From: Chalciporus piperatus
Taxonomy: Eukaryota > Basidiomycota > Agaricomycetes > Boletales > Boletaceae
Reading direction: 5' to 3'
Length of the DNA stretch: 64,000 bases
Assembly (NCBI GenBank): GCA_038093975.1
Contig: JBBPTG010000139.1
Span: forward strand, 1 to 64,000
Part shown: positions 30,961 through 42,841 of the stretch, one piece after another
Layout: the number at the start of each line of letters is the position of its first letter
Numbering within the stretch: the first letter of the stretch is position 1
The notes under the pieces: generated by a model
What the model saw: only the letters and a program-made list of their open reading frames with translations
Told to the model about the DNA's origin: nothing
Databases searched by the model: none
Made by a program: the position numbers and the translations under genes

Positions 30961-33604
30961 TCAAGCTTCGTCGTCAACTAACAAAGAAAACAACCCTCGT
31001 CCGTGCTTGGTTGTCCTAGGACTCGCTTTCACGACTGGGTTACCCTGCTCAGGCTTCGCTTTTTTCGCCGTCTTCTGTCTCTCCAACCCAAACGCATCCT
31101 CCAACGAGACCGTGGAGGCCTCCCACACTGCACGGGGAACAGCGTCCGCAGGAACGGGTGTTATTTCAGCCAGATAAGAGTGAAACTTGAGGCCACAGAG
31201 TGCCTGGACGTTGGCAGGCACCAGGTCTGACAAAAACAACACCTGCGACAAGATATGAATCGTTTCGACCGCCATGAGAACTTGTGCCATCAGCTGTACG
31301 TTCCGATCAGTTATCGGCATGGTTGGCATGTCGCCCGTGGTCTCTGCATCCCTGCCAACACCATCGCCCGCCGTGGGCCCACCACTGGCAGTCGACAATG
31401 CCATGTAGAAGGCAAGGAAGGCACGGGCTTCCCGGCGAGTCCATCTTTCCTTTTCCCTCTCCTTGCTCATCCCACTCTCTAAAGCGCGCGTGTGGAGGGT
31501 TCGGACCACCCATCTCAGAACGAGGACGGCCATCAACCGGTCCGTTGGAACATCTTTCACAGCTGGAATGTTACTCCCCAGGATATGGAGGAACAGCGTC
31601 CTACGTTTCTCTTCGCTCCGGAGCTGGACGGGTACCCATGCATCTTGGTCGAGTTCTTCATCGAAGCCAGATGATATCATTAGAGCTGCCAAGTCTGGGA
31701 CAGGCACCTCCTCTGGGGCTATTCGTGATCCGCGACGAACGTACTCGACGACGTACTTTGCACGTGCTGGTGGTCGGGAACGGGAGCGAGACGAAGCGGG
31801 GATATCGGAGGATTCCTCCCCGCCACGGAGGCGCTGAAGTTCACCACGCAATGGGGCAAGGAGATCGGCACCTTCGTCCGAATCTTCTTCAACATCGATG
31901 AGTTCGTCTGGGTCCTCTTCATCCTCGTCACTTTCTGAAACGCTGCCATCCTCTGCAGTGGGCTCCTCTTCGGGCGCTTCGGGAAGTCCCACGCCATCTT
32001 CCAGTAAGGCATAGACCCAAGTTCGGATTGGTCGACCGATTGATCTAGCAACATTCTCCACGTCCGGGTTATCAAGAAAGATTTTCGGCCAGAACGTTCC
32101 GGTACTCAAGATGTCCGTAACGTTCGGCTCCAGCTTTCCTGTACGGTACGCTTCAAGGTACAACGAGCATAGCTTTGAAACGCTATCATCCGGGACATTG
32201 CCATTGACGTTGCCGGGTACTTCATCTTGTGAAAGCGCCCGCGAAAAAATGTTGGGCAACGGACACGTATCAGCTCCGTGCAGTGCGCAAATTGAACTCG
32301 GCCATAGGCTGGCAGGGCCATAGACATCCCCTTCATACTTATCAATGGCGTATTGAAGGGCGGCGTTAACGATCCTATCCACGATGGAATCGATTTCCCC
32401 GGAAGCCAAGCCACCCGACGAGCGGACAAGCAGAGCATTCACGGTACGGTCAATGAGGTCCATCACCGACCCAACCCGATGCTTGGCATTCCGCTTTTGC
32501 GTAGCTGCATTGATAATGGAGGAGAGTGTGTTGGCGGTACGCGTAATCCGTTGGGAAAGGGTGAGGCTTCTTTCGAAGAACAGGGATTGAATGTTCCGCC
32601 GTGTCGTTGAATGATTCGAGAAATCATTTCCGACTAAAGACCCAAGTAGCGGTAGGAGAGTCACTGGCAATTTGAGATGCGATGCGAGAGTCGATGGTGT
32701 ATAGACTGTCGCGGAGAGAACAAGATCCGATGATGGTGTGTTCTCTGGGGGGATCAATCCCCATGATGTCTGCTGTTGCGCGGCAGCAGATCGTTTTTTG
32801 GTCTTGCTGACCACCGTCTGAAAGCCATCATGTTCGTCATCGTGTGGCCCTGCAAAGCCATTGACAGGCAGAGGGACAGTCCACAACATCTCTTCGAGGG
32901 AGATGTAGCCTGCATATCGGCCCGAGTTGAGGACCACAAAGTCAGAGTCATTTCCGACGACGTAAGCTCCGAGCCGGCCAGCTAGTTCGACGGCGTACGG
33001 ATCTCCCTCTTCATCGGCATAATGAATCTCAAGCTCGCAGATTGCTTTTTCAAGACCACCGAGTGTCTCCACGCACGACTGAAGAACAAGGGGTGGGATA
33101 ATGCGGTTTTCGTTGAGGAATCGTGGGGTCGATCGGGAGGTTGGTGAAGTCCGGAAAAACAATAAGGAATTCTGGACATTGGTGCGGTTCCTGCGACTGA
33201 TCAAAGTTGGGATCTTAAGACCTGGGCTGGGTCCTGACCAGCGACGGACTTGTCAGAACTGTAGAGGATGAGCTGCAAGCGAAGATGTTCCCACCATCGA
33301 ATACAAAATGGATTTTGAGGCCAACGGCGAGCCAAGCCTCTACGACCTGCACTACACAACGCGCAAATGCTTGGTATTCACCTCCATAGACCCAGGGAAG
33401 CCGAGACTGTTCGTATAGTTCGTAGATGAATCTATCGAATTTGAAGCTCAATCGCGGGTGCAGATAGTATGTCACTTACGACCAACCATCGACGACGATC
33501 GTCGTTATCGCATCGCCTGAAGCACCGGGAGAGGGGAACTGGACGGTTTTCCCGAGTACACGCTGGTTCTCGTGTAGATAGGTGGTGAGGCCGTGAACGC
33601 CCAT
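30961..33604 (-). CDS. Asteroid-like XPG-domain protein
   Basis: Three exons on the minus strand: 33480-33604, 33295-33431 and 30961-33221, total 2523 bases (840 residues). The N-terminus is an XPG/FEN-type nuclease domain as in Asteroid (MGVHGLTTYL, TIVVDGWSFIYELY, KIHFVFDG), and the internal part follows with YVVGNDSDFVVLNSGRY and GSLVGNDF. The spacing of acidic residues is kept, but whether the nuclease is active cannot be told. An acidic linker (about residues 500-540, repeated EED/SDED) precedes a C-terminal helical region. In fungi these proteins are uncharacterised; animal Asteroid is linked to signalling and genome maintenance. Introns are 48 and 73 bp. Confidence 0.88.
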
Positions 33605-36520
33605 AGCACAGTCCGAGTCACGAAGCACGATGGATGGATTGACAAAATAGGGAACTCAGGAACTTGAACATCAGCCTATGATGAATACCGCGGTGGGTGG
33701 TAAATCAAGTCTTCGTTCTTCAGCTCAGTCAATCGTCCTTTTTTCTAACCTTCTCAATCAAATATCACAGGTGCATGAGGCGACCAAGTGGCATCTTGTG
33801 TCGCTCCGATGATGCCATGACCACTTCCAGCGTGGACCACTGGCAATGACTGGTTTGGCAGCTGCAGCTGTCGCCACATTGGCCCGGGATTGCCACAGGT
33901 TGGTGCTCAAGGCCTTGCCAACTTCTTGGCTGGCCATCAGTCGGTCACATGGCACCTACTCACCACCAACGTCGGAAGGTGCCCCAAGGCACTCGTATAT
34001 AATGCGGTGTCTGCGCCCCAGCCTGAGTAACCCGATCAACTGGAACTGGGAAGTAGCTTCTGGATTCTGAATTCTTCCAATCACGTTTTACCCGTGAGTA
34101 GTATGACAGTGGCGCCCTCCATGCGCTACAAATCGGTTGCAACTTACAAATCGTTTGTAGGCGATGACTCCCATGGACGTCGCGCCACAAGGACCATTCT
34201 TGGCTCACAAAAAGAATCTTCCACCAGGCGGTGGCCATCACGCCATTGTGTCCCTCCAAAAGCCCTCTTTTTGTTGTAGGGCTGCAAGAGAGACCCTGAT
34301 GCGCTGCTCTGGACGCTGCCTGATCCTCCATCTCGACCTAATACGGTGTAAGTACTGCCATTCCCCTCCATTCCGTCGCGGCCGCCTCAGCCCACGAGAC
34401 CATGTAAGTGGGGTTTGGTTCGAATTTTTATGACTTCTGGGAGGAACCCTCCATTCACAGCGTCTCTGGCTTCCATCACGTTCCTTCTATCAAATTTTTT
34501 CTATTTGTTCATCCACACACCCACAGCCATCCTCATGCTTCATATCCTCATCCGAACGTTGAGAGGATCTCGTGGATCTCGTCTTTCATACCCAGCGTTC
34601 TATGGCAGTACGCCCGCCCGTTCCACGATGTATTTCGGGGTCAAATTAGCGGCAAGGTCCAGCCAAAAAGCGCCACAGCTCAATGTGAACGCAGTAAAAC
34701 ATCGATGAGTTCCACGTGTGCGACGGTGACAAATTCATTGCATACAGACAGATTCATCCCTCGAATTTACTTGTCACCTCGTTGGCTAGGGGTCCATCTA
34801 CAAGGGTCGGGAACCATGCAGAGCTACCGACGGCTTGAACTAGCACGACTCCCAGCTCCGGCGCTCTTTTTGGTGATATTCCAGGATCTATACAGCAAGT
34901 CGGAACAAACACAAACCTCGGATGCCAATAACTTACTCAGCGTCCAGTAGGCATGGTGTGACGCCGTGGGCCAACATGCAGGTAGCCGAAGGACACTCGT
35001 ATGTCGCATGCACATTCCTTGCATCCAAAAAAAATCTCTTTCACTGAGGGAATGACATGTTCAGACAGTAGCAGCATGACTACCTTGTGCATAACCAGGC
35101 ACAATTTCAAGTTGTGCGATATTGTATGCCTCCGTAGACATGTAGGCGTGTCCCGAGTAACTCGCGTGGCAATTAATGCGGAAATGTGAATATCGCTCTG
35201 GCAGTGTCAACGGGAGATCTGAAACTGACAGGTATCATTGAATTATCTTAGCGAACTTGAACTAGCCTGGCAGAATTTAAACAACCCGCATGCTTGGATG
35301 CCCACCGAGGGCTGGTTTTGAATTCCACATTGCTACATGAGCGTACACTTAAGAGCTGCACAATTGGAAACTACGATCTAGGTTTGAGTGCTACCTCGAC
35401 ACCCATTGGGCGCGCGACCACTAACTCGAACAAGGTGGGCATAGCTTTGGTTGCTGACGCCCAGCTGCCAGTACTGAAACGTCACCGAAGCTGTACTTCC
35501 CCAGCCATATAATATGAAAAGCACCGACATCGGAACCTTTGAGCTACTATGATAAGGATCAGACTCCGAGCTGGAGCAGTATGAGAAAACACTGCCGGCC
35601 ATGCAGCCATACTGGGAAAAACATGCGGTTAGGCCTCAACTACGATGCCCGTTTGGTTGCACCGCAGAGGTGTGTGACAGGTCGCACTGGAGCGACGAAC
35701 TTTCTCGTCGATTGCCATCCTTCCCGAAGGAACTGCTAGCGCTGATGACCTTTATGCACGGTACCTGTACGGTGTAAATAAATTCGAAATACCAATGACA
35801 ACTACCTGGATGCGCAATTGCAGATCTGCGGCCGTAGCGGTGCTGCAACTCGTTGTTTTTTACACACCACAAATGCGTGGCGGTTAACGACCATAAACAT
35901 GGGCGTCAAGAGACAATGCAGGAACTGCGGGATAGAAACCAAGCGCTAAGCGACTCGGACGAAATCGAGATTGAAGCGCTGGGATCATTTGCCGCTTTAC
36001 GAATGATAGGCGCACGGCAGTTCTATGGTAGGGGCTGCAATTGATAGCTGCACCACAGGACGACCAATTCCGTGCCGCGCTTGCTATGGCATAGTTTTGA
36101 TTCACTGCAACTGGCCTTGGTTTGACCTAGAATGGCGCGTAAGGTCTTCTCACCGAATCATATCGCGTGTAGATTACCAACCAATCTCCTGGTTGGTCCA
36201 AGCCCTGTTTATAGCGCGTAATCTGAGCGTGTCTCTTCACTGCTGAGATGACTGTACAAGGTAGAAGACAAGTTGGATCAAACGCGTCCGTTGTCTGAAA
36301 GTCAATGTCTCACGTGACCTCGTACACGAGTCGAGTTCGTGATCGCGATTCGACTTTGTACTGCTTTGACCTCAGTCTGCTTCTTGATCCTTCCTTACGA
36401 TCCTTTTAATTCCTGGTAACCGCGCGGAAGGAGTAGCTCATCATCGGAGACAGTGACAAAGGATAGCTGCTCATCGTGTGAGACAACGAGGCAGAAGGGA
36501 CGTGACAGTGGCACACGTCC
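33605..36520. other. 2.9-kb region with no recognisable gene
   Basis: Read on both strands, this stretch shows only short frames without domains or coherent splice signals. No terminal repeats or target duplications were found. The part at 33770-34000 is rich in tggc/gcca words. It may be decayed mobile DNA or a non-coding RNA region; I cannot say which. The last part before 36521 is the upstream region of the BRCT gene. Confidence 0.4.
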
Positions 36521-39500
36521 ATGGACGACACGAACCATGACGAGACCACGACGTCGTATAACGATCTAGAAGCACGAACGAACACGGAATCCAACGGTGG
36601 ACAGCGCCAACCCAACCCAAAGGTGCCGCAGAAACGAACGCGATCACAGCTGAACATACCCGATTTAATCCTGCGCTTACCCCTCTCACGTTCACCTCTC
36701 AAAGCTGCAAGAAAGGCAAGAGCAAAGGAACGAGGAGTTTCACCCTCACTTTCGCGGACGCCATCCCCCGGAGCCTCACAATCGCCGAAACTGGGAGGTG
36801 GTGATGTGCCAAACCTGGCGGTAGAAGCAGGCACACGAGAGAGAGAACAAGAAGTAGAGGAGGAGGAAGAGGAGATGGAAATGAGTGCAGGTGGTCGCGC
36901 AGAGAAGCACGAAGAGGAGGAAGGGACGGAACCCGAAAACGAAATGTCTACAGCGGCTGGTCAAACGGAGCGCTCGAATTCACCCAAGAGCCAGGATGGT
37001 ACTCCGCCCACAGGCTCAAAGAAGCGGGCATCACCGGAAACCGATACCATGCCCTTCCATACACCAAGTAGCGAGCGTCAATCGAAACGCGCCAAACTGG
37101 ACGCCTTCCGAGCGTTGGGTCGAAAACCAGAACATTTAGAGTACGAAGAACCACTACGGGATCCAGATACCAGGCGTACCCCCAAGTCAAGGGGTTATAC
37201 CCGCGCTGCTTCAACGAAGCCAACGGCCTCTTCAAGCAAGGTGGCACCTTCCATATTCCCTACGCGCGCAAAGTCTGTCCCTCCTGAGGGAGAGATTGAA
37301 CTGCGTTCACTGGACTTGACAGCCGTCCCGCCTTCTCCGCGACGTTCACCGGGGAAGGCTGCCGTTGAAATTAGACGTGCCCCCTCGCTGCCACCACCAG
37401 ATGCAGATTCAATGGACATCGATTCCAGCACCGACTCCAACCTCCTACACTTTACCAAATCGACTACAACTCGCACTCCTCGAGCGATCCCAACTTTCAG
37501 CTTCACCGTCAACTTTGCCACCCCGCGTAGATCCAACAGCCCTGATGCAACGCCACTGTCCCCCCTTACACCTCTTCCGCCGACCCCTTTTGTTGCCCGA
37601 GGTTTCCTCGCTAAGGTATGCCTGAAGCACGTTTTCCTTGCATTGGCTGACTGCTTAACTATGAAACCTTTTCTCTCGTGCAATTGAAACCTCTCCGACC
37701 CTTCTGTATGCACATACAGAGGGCGAACTCCAAGTTGAAATTCGCGTTCAATGAACCCATGGACACTGATGACGACCCTGAACCTCCTGCGTCTGCTGAT
37801 ATCCCTCCACCAACGTCTGAAGCGACATCTTCAGTGGATGTATCACAACCTACCACTCACGATCCACTGTCAAGACCATCATCAGCGGCATCGACTTCGC
37901 GTCCAGCCTCGGTTTCCTCACTCTCTTCGTTCTCTTCGTTGTCTTCCCAATCTGATTTTCCCCAACCCATCACGAACTCCTCGAGTAATGCGACAGAGCT
38001 TATGCCTCCTCCGCCTGTTCCAGAGAAGGCCAACAGGGAGGCTCTGCCGTCAAAGGCTGGGTCAACTTCCTCTTCCACCTCTAATGTTGTAACAAAACCC
38101 TTGGCTGGTGCCTCGTCAAAGTCCGCTGTCCCGTCGAGCTCGCAGCCTGCAGGATCTGTGGCCCAATCAACGACTCGTCGGAGCATCATCGGAGCTATGA
38201 AGCCCAAGCGAGGACCTTCTGTACCCGCAGGTCCAAAACGCGTAACTCGAAGCGTCTCATTGAAGGAGCAGAGGGTGAAAGGCGACCGCGATGAGATCCA
38301 AGCTGTCATGGCCGCTGGTGACGAGGTAGAAGGTAAATGCTTATATGGCTGTTTTCACGCGGTATCGCGGGAACTGTCCATACCATGGAATACTAACACA
38401 GTTTTGTTAGAATCCACTGCCACTACGTCCATTGCTGCAGGGCCGTCGACTGATTCAGCTATGTTGCTCCCTCCTTCCACTACTGTCAAATCGAAACCCC
38501 GCCCACCGAAATCGACTGCTGCGTCGACATCAAAATTGAAACCACCGCTCGCCACCCAAAAGACCACTCCGTCGACGTCCACAGTCAAACCTCCACCCGA
38601 TCCCAGCAAACTGAAACAAACGTCCCTGAACTTCTTCACGAAATCCAGGCCGCACCTGACGGCGAACGGCCCTGCAGACGGTTCCGCGAGAGATTCACAG
38701 ACCACATCTCCATCGAAGATTCCGATGCCAGCGTCGCCTGGGAAGCGTCCCCAAACGCCTGGGAAGCCGAAGCCGTTCTCTTTTGCGTTTGCTGGTAACA
38801 GCAGCTCCGCAGCGGATGTGTTTGGTGGAAAGTCAGGACGATCGCTTTCGACCCTATCGCACGCACTGGATAAACTGGCAGCGCCTCCGCCTAGCAGGCC
38901 GAACACGAGCATGGGATTCGTCAGGTCTGACGAGGCGAGAGCGACTGACGATGATCGCAGCGCCGCAGAAGACATCAAAGGGAAGGGAAAGGAGAAAGCG
39001 AAAGATGATACGTCTTTGCCTACGACGTCAACAGCTCAAAAATCTACCTTTGCTCGACCCACTGCTTCGTCACTCAAGCGTGCGGCGACTGTGATGAGCG
39101 TTGGAACGTCGGCAGCGGTGGCGGTGGCGGCGAGGATGAAAGGTCGAGGAGGAACTGTGGCTGCAGCTGCGGGGAGAGGTAGGGGTGCGATAGGGATCTT
39201 TGGGAGAGCGGGGGAGAGGGCTAGCAAGAAGACGACGTTGCCGGTCGTGATGGGCAGTCCTGTCAAGGGAGAAGGTAATGGGGGCGATGAAGATGTGTAT
39301 AGTGGGGGAACGAGCAGACCTCAGTCGAGGCTGAGTTTGGGTGGGACGAGAGCTCAGGAAGATGAAGATGTCCCAGCGGAGGATAGCCCGTCTACATCGC
39401 AAGGCGCCGCGGGTCTCAATGCCGATGAAGATGCAGTGATGGCGGATGTCTCCGCCGAGGCGAGTGGAAGCGCTGCCGCGAGGAAACCTTCACCACCGTT

Positions 39501-40644
39501 TAAAGTGACCAATGAGGCCGATATTAATCTGACGTCACCTACCTCTGTGGATAAAGGGAAACAGCGGGCGGCGCCTCCCTCGACGCTCAACCCAGCTTCT
39601 TCGGCGTTACATGCCCTGTCCGAGAGCCTCTCGTCGCTTCCACACACACCTACACCACCTAAACCGAGGTCTGTCGGAACGCGGACTGGGTTGCGCAGTG
39701 CGAGCGCAGCTGTGGGTAAGGAGAGTCCTGTGGTCGAAAGTTCTGGTAGTGCTGGTCCCGGTGGCAGTGACGTACATGGGAGCGGTGGTGCTGGGCCTAG
39801 TAACGTCAACGTCTCGGGTGGCACCAAGAAATCCTCACTCAAGGTCCTGAAGAGGTGCTCGATCTTTGTGGATGTGCGGACTGAGCAGGGCGATGATGCC
39901 GGGAGTTTGTTTGTGGATATGCTGCGGGGCTTGGGCGCGAAGGTGAGTCTTGGCGTGGTCTCACCCTGGTTGGTGGGAGGTTGATTGGGTACGGACAACT
40001 AGATCATGGGTCGTATCGGCCAGAGTTGCACGCATATAGTGTACAAGAATGGACTGCCGAACACCCTGGCGCGATATCGGTGAGTTTGATGCTCGCTTCG
40101 TCCAGCTCCCTGCTCACACGCATACGTTCATAACAAACGGTTTAGCTTGCTCAACGATCCCAAACCCTTCGTAGTGGGTATTGCATGGGTCGTCGAGTGC
40201 GTTGAGAAGCGCACTAGAGTGGACGAGGAGAGGTTCAAGATAGACGTCGACGTGATCAACGTAGCGGGCAGCAACAAGGTAACCCCTTTCTCTTCTTCTC
40301 GGCCGTTTGCTCGGTAGCTGAATCCCGCTTGTCACTCACAGCGTCGGCGATCCATGCTTCCGAAACACTTGATCCCTCATTCGCCGAGTGCAAGTTTTGA
40401 TACGCCCACGAACATGTCGTCCGAGGCCGATGAGGATGAGGAAGGCGCAGCAGGCGGCGAAGGATCCCCTTGTACGTCGACGTTTCTTTCCGTCGTTGAA
40501 TTCGAATTCTCATCATACCACTCCACAGCTCAAGATCCGGATTTCAGCATCAGATCTCGAGACGAAGACGATTTACCGCCTCTCGAACGGGCTCGCAGAA
40601 GACGGAGCATACTACCCGGCGGACAAATGAGGCTCATTCCCTGA
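36521..40644 (+). CDS. BRCT-domain protein, microcephalin-like C-terminus
   Basis: Seven exons: 36521-37615, 37720-38332, 38411-39942, 40003-40079, 40146-40278, 40342-40471 and 40529-40644, total 3696 bases (1231 residues). About 1000 residues are low-complexity (Ser, Pro, Thr, acidic clusters, KR-rich nuclear signals such as KKRASPE and RQSKRAK). The C-terminus is a BRCT domain: SIFVDVRTEQGDDAGSLF, LRGLGAKIMGRIG, CTHIVYKNG and WVVECVEKR, ending with an RRRRSILPGG tail. The pattern V(Y/F)VDV...GAK...THVI(F/Y)K.G...W(V).C resembles microcephalin BRCT1. A nuclear role in DNA damage or chromosome maintenance is inferred. The second intron (78 bp, tactaac branch site) is a multiple of three without stops. 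Confidence 0.85.
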
Positions 40645-41388
40645 CCCAGTCAATGCGCCTGTCGAACGCGGCATGCTTTTCTTGCATTTTTTTTTCGTTG
40701 TGTATCTATTTGGATTTTTGTTTGGCTGTTACACATGATTCTTTGCATTGGTAGAACGTTTTGCGTTTTCGAGGGTGTTATACTTGATTTTGTCAGAGTT
40801 GTTGCTCTCTTCTCGTCCATATATTTGCTGGCTATTGCTTTGTTGGACAGCCTCATCTCCGGCCGGTCAATCTAATTGGATGTTCGCTCCACTGATGTGA
40901 AGTTGAACAACCGTCTTCTGTCCCGCGAAAACGAGGAACATCCCAATGATGGACCATAAATTCAGGTACGGAAGAAATATGTATGTGAGCTAATTTGGAG
41001 CTAATGTGCATATTCAAGGAATGTACGTGATCAACACAGAGAACGATGGCTTGAAAACACGACAACTGAAAGCACGATGACTGACGACTTGACAAGATTA
41101 GAAAAGAGAAGCATGGTAAATGCAGGGATATTCTGGTATATCACTGGCCCGGGAGCCTGAGAGAGAAACGTGGAATGGTATCACCCTCTCGCTGGGTATT
41201 CCGGCATGAAAGCGATGCTTCAGTGTTCAGGACGTCGAGCCTCAGCACCAAAGAAGGCACGAAAAAAGCCTAGTCATCGGCTATGTTGCCGTCTTCGTCA
41301 AGTGGTCTCCATGGTTGGCACACGTCTTGCCACCTGCAGCAACGTCATACCCTTAACATCCGCTACGGCCTGAGGGCACATCGCACAC

Positions 41389-42322
41389 TTACATGTATTC
41401 TCCAGCAGAATCCTCGTTCTCGTCGTCACCGCCTCTGAAACGGCCAGAAAACCACGATCCGCGTTTGATTTTTTGGCGGAGTGCAAAAAGGGGGGTGAAG
41501 CGATGTTCATCCTGAGGATGGAAGGCTTTTCGTAGTAGAGCACTTTCGTTATTCGTCCACCACCCGAGGCTAGCACTACCAGACACCACGTTTCCTGCAG
41601 TTGCCCCTGAGAAGGCCACGGAAACGCCTTCGCCGGCTGCGTAACGGTGAGTCCGACGAGCAGGCACTCTAGGATGAAACGGATACTCACATTTATCCGA
41701 TAAATAGAGCAGATATGCAGGGCATGCAAGGGCGCTTATGACGAGCTTCTTGTTCTCAAGAACATTTGCTTCGAGGATCTTCGTCTGAACGTATTTTGGT
41801 GAACTTCTGACGAGGCCTATAGAGGATTATAAGTGCTCCGCGTTTGCCACTCTGGAACGCCCATATTCCACTGATGGCGGCAGAAGCGATTTGGGGAATG
41901 TTGCTAAGGGCAAAGGATTGTCTAAAAGTCTGACTAGATCCCATCGATCGCGGACTTACGCATTTACACTCACTTCGAGGTCCCTCTTCTTGACGCCTGT
42001 GGAGGCTACAACGTAATCCTGTTCCGTTTCCCCATATTCTGCCGGATGCTCTTTGATGGAGATGCTGAGGTTGATGTTGTTATCGTCGAGGTGCTTTTGG
42101 AAATCGGGATGGTAGATGTTTCCTTCGACGATCAGCTCGCCGTTGTCGTCGAGCGTCCCGTAATGATCACCGACCTAACCATGAACCAAAAATCAGCGTT
42201 GATGGCCGCCAATGAGAGGGACTCGTTACATCGATGGGGATGGGAGAGTCCCAATTTGCCCATTTGCCGGATATTTGACGCACAAGGTCGATGAATTTCC
42301 GGATGTTATGGTTGGTCTCCAT
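41389..42322 (-). CDS. Hypothetical protein with apparent frameshift
   Basis: Four exons on the minus strand: 42230-42322, 41974-42174, 41691-41929 and 41389-41636. It begins METNHNIRKFIDLV, continues with VGDHYGTLDDNGELIVEG and SNIPQIASAAISGIWAFQS, and ends in VSVAFSGATAGNVVSG...GGDDENEDSAGEYM. Three introns fit in phase. Within exon 3 the frame must shift by one base near 41808-41814: ALIILYRPRQ reads in one frame and KYVQTKILEANVLENKKLV in the next. The exon sum is one base over a multiple of three, consistent with a single extra base. It is either a recent pseudogene or a sequencing error. No known domain; the glycine/serine strand pattern suggests a beta-rich fold. The last stop is tentative. 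Confidence 0.6.
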
Positions 42323-42841
42323 TGGACACGTCTATTTAGAAGAGAAGGGGAAAGAGGGAGACAAGGCTAGTTAAGTCTGGGGAGAGCGCCCAGAGCACAA
42401 GGCTGATGGCAACGAGGCAAGCATGTGAACGACCGAACGGCGAGCGCTGCTACGCCTTCCATTTTCTGTTCTAGATGAATCAGAGTCATGTGAGGGGATT
42501 AAACTTCATACCCAATGAAAGACTGGAGCCAGCCTGAAGCGTGCGTGCACCCACAACTTGAATTCAAAGTAAACCTTACCTCTAAGGCTCTGAAAAACTC
42601 GCCACTCGTCGATAAACGAGTTGGAGATCTACAAACCTTCTGAGGGCGAAGCTAGTGGAAATAATGGGCAGGCATCAAGCTTCCATTGCCAGAAAAGTGC
42701 AGCTGCGTAATAGGAGGCAGACCTCTGAATTTGTAGTGTAGCCGGGCCGGGAGTGGCTACTGGCGCTGAGCGGTCGACATTGCCCACTGCGCGTCAGCCA
42801 CTTTGTTTTACAAACCGTCGTCTTTTACATAGCGACCATTG
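42323..42841. other. Divergent intergenic region
   Basis: About 520 bases between the start of the hypothetical gene (minus) and that of MutY (plus). It must contain both promoters. No motif stands out. Confidence 0.5.
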
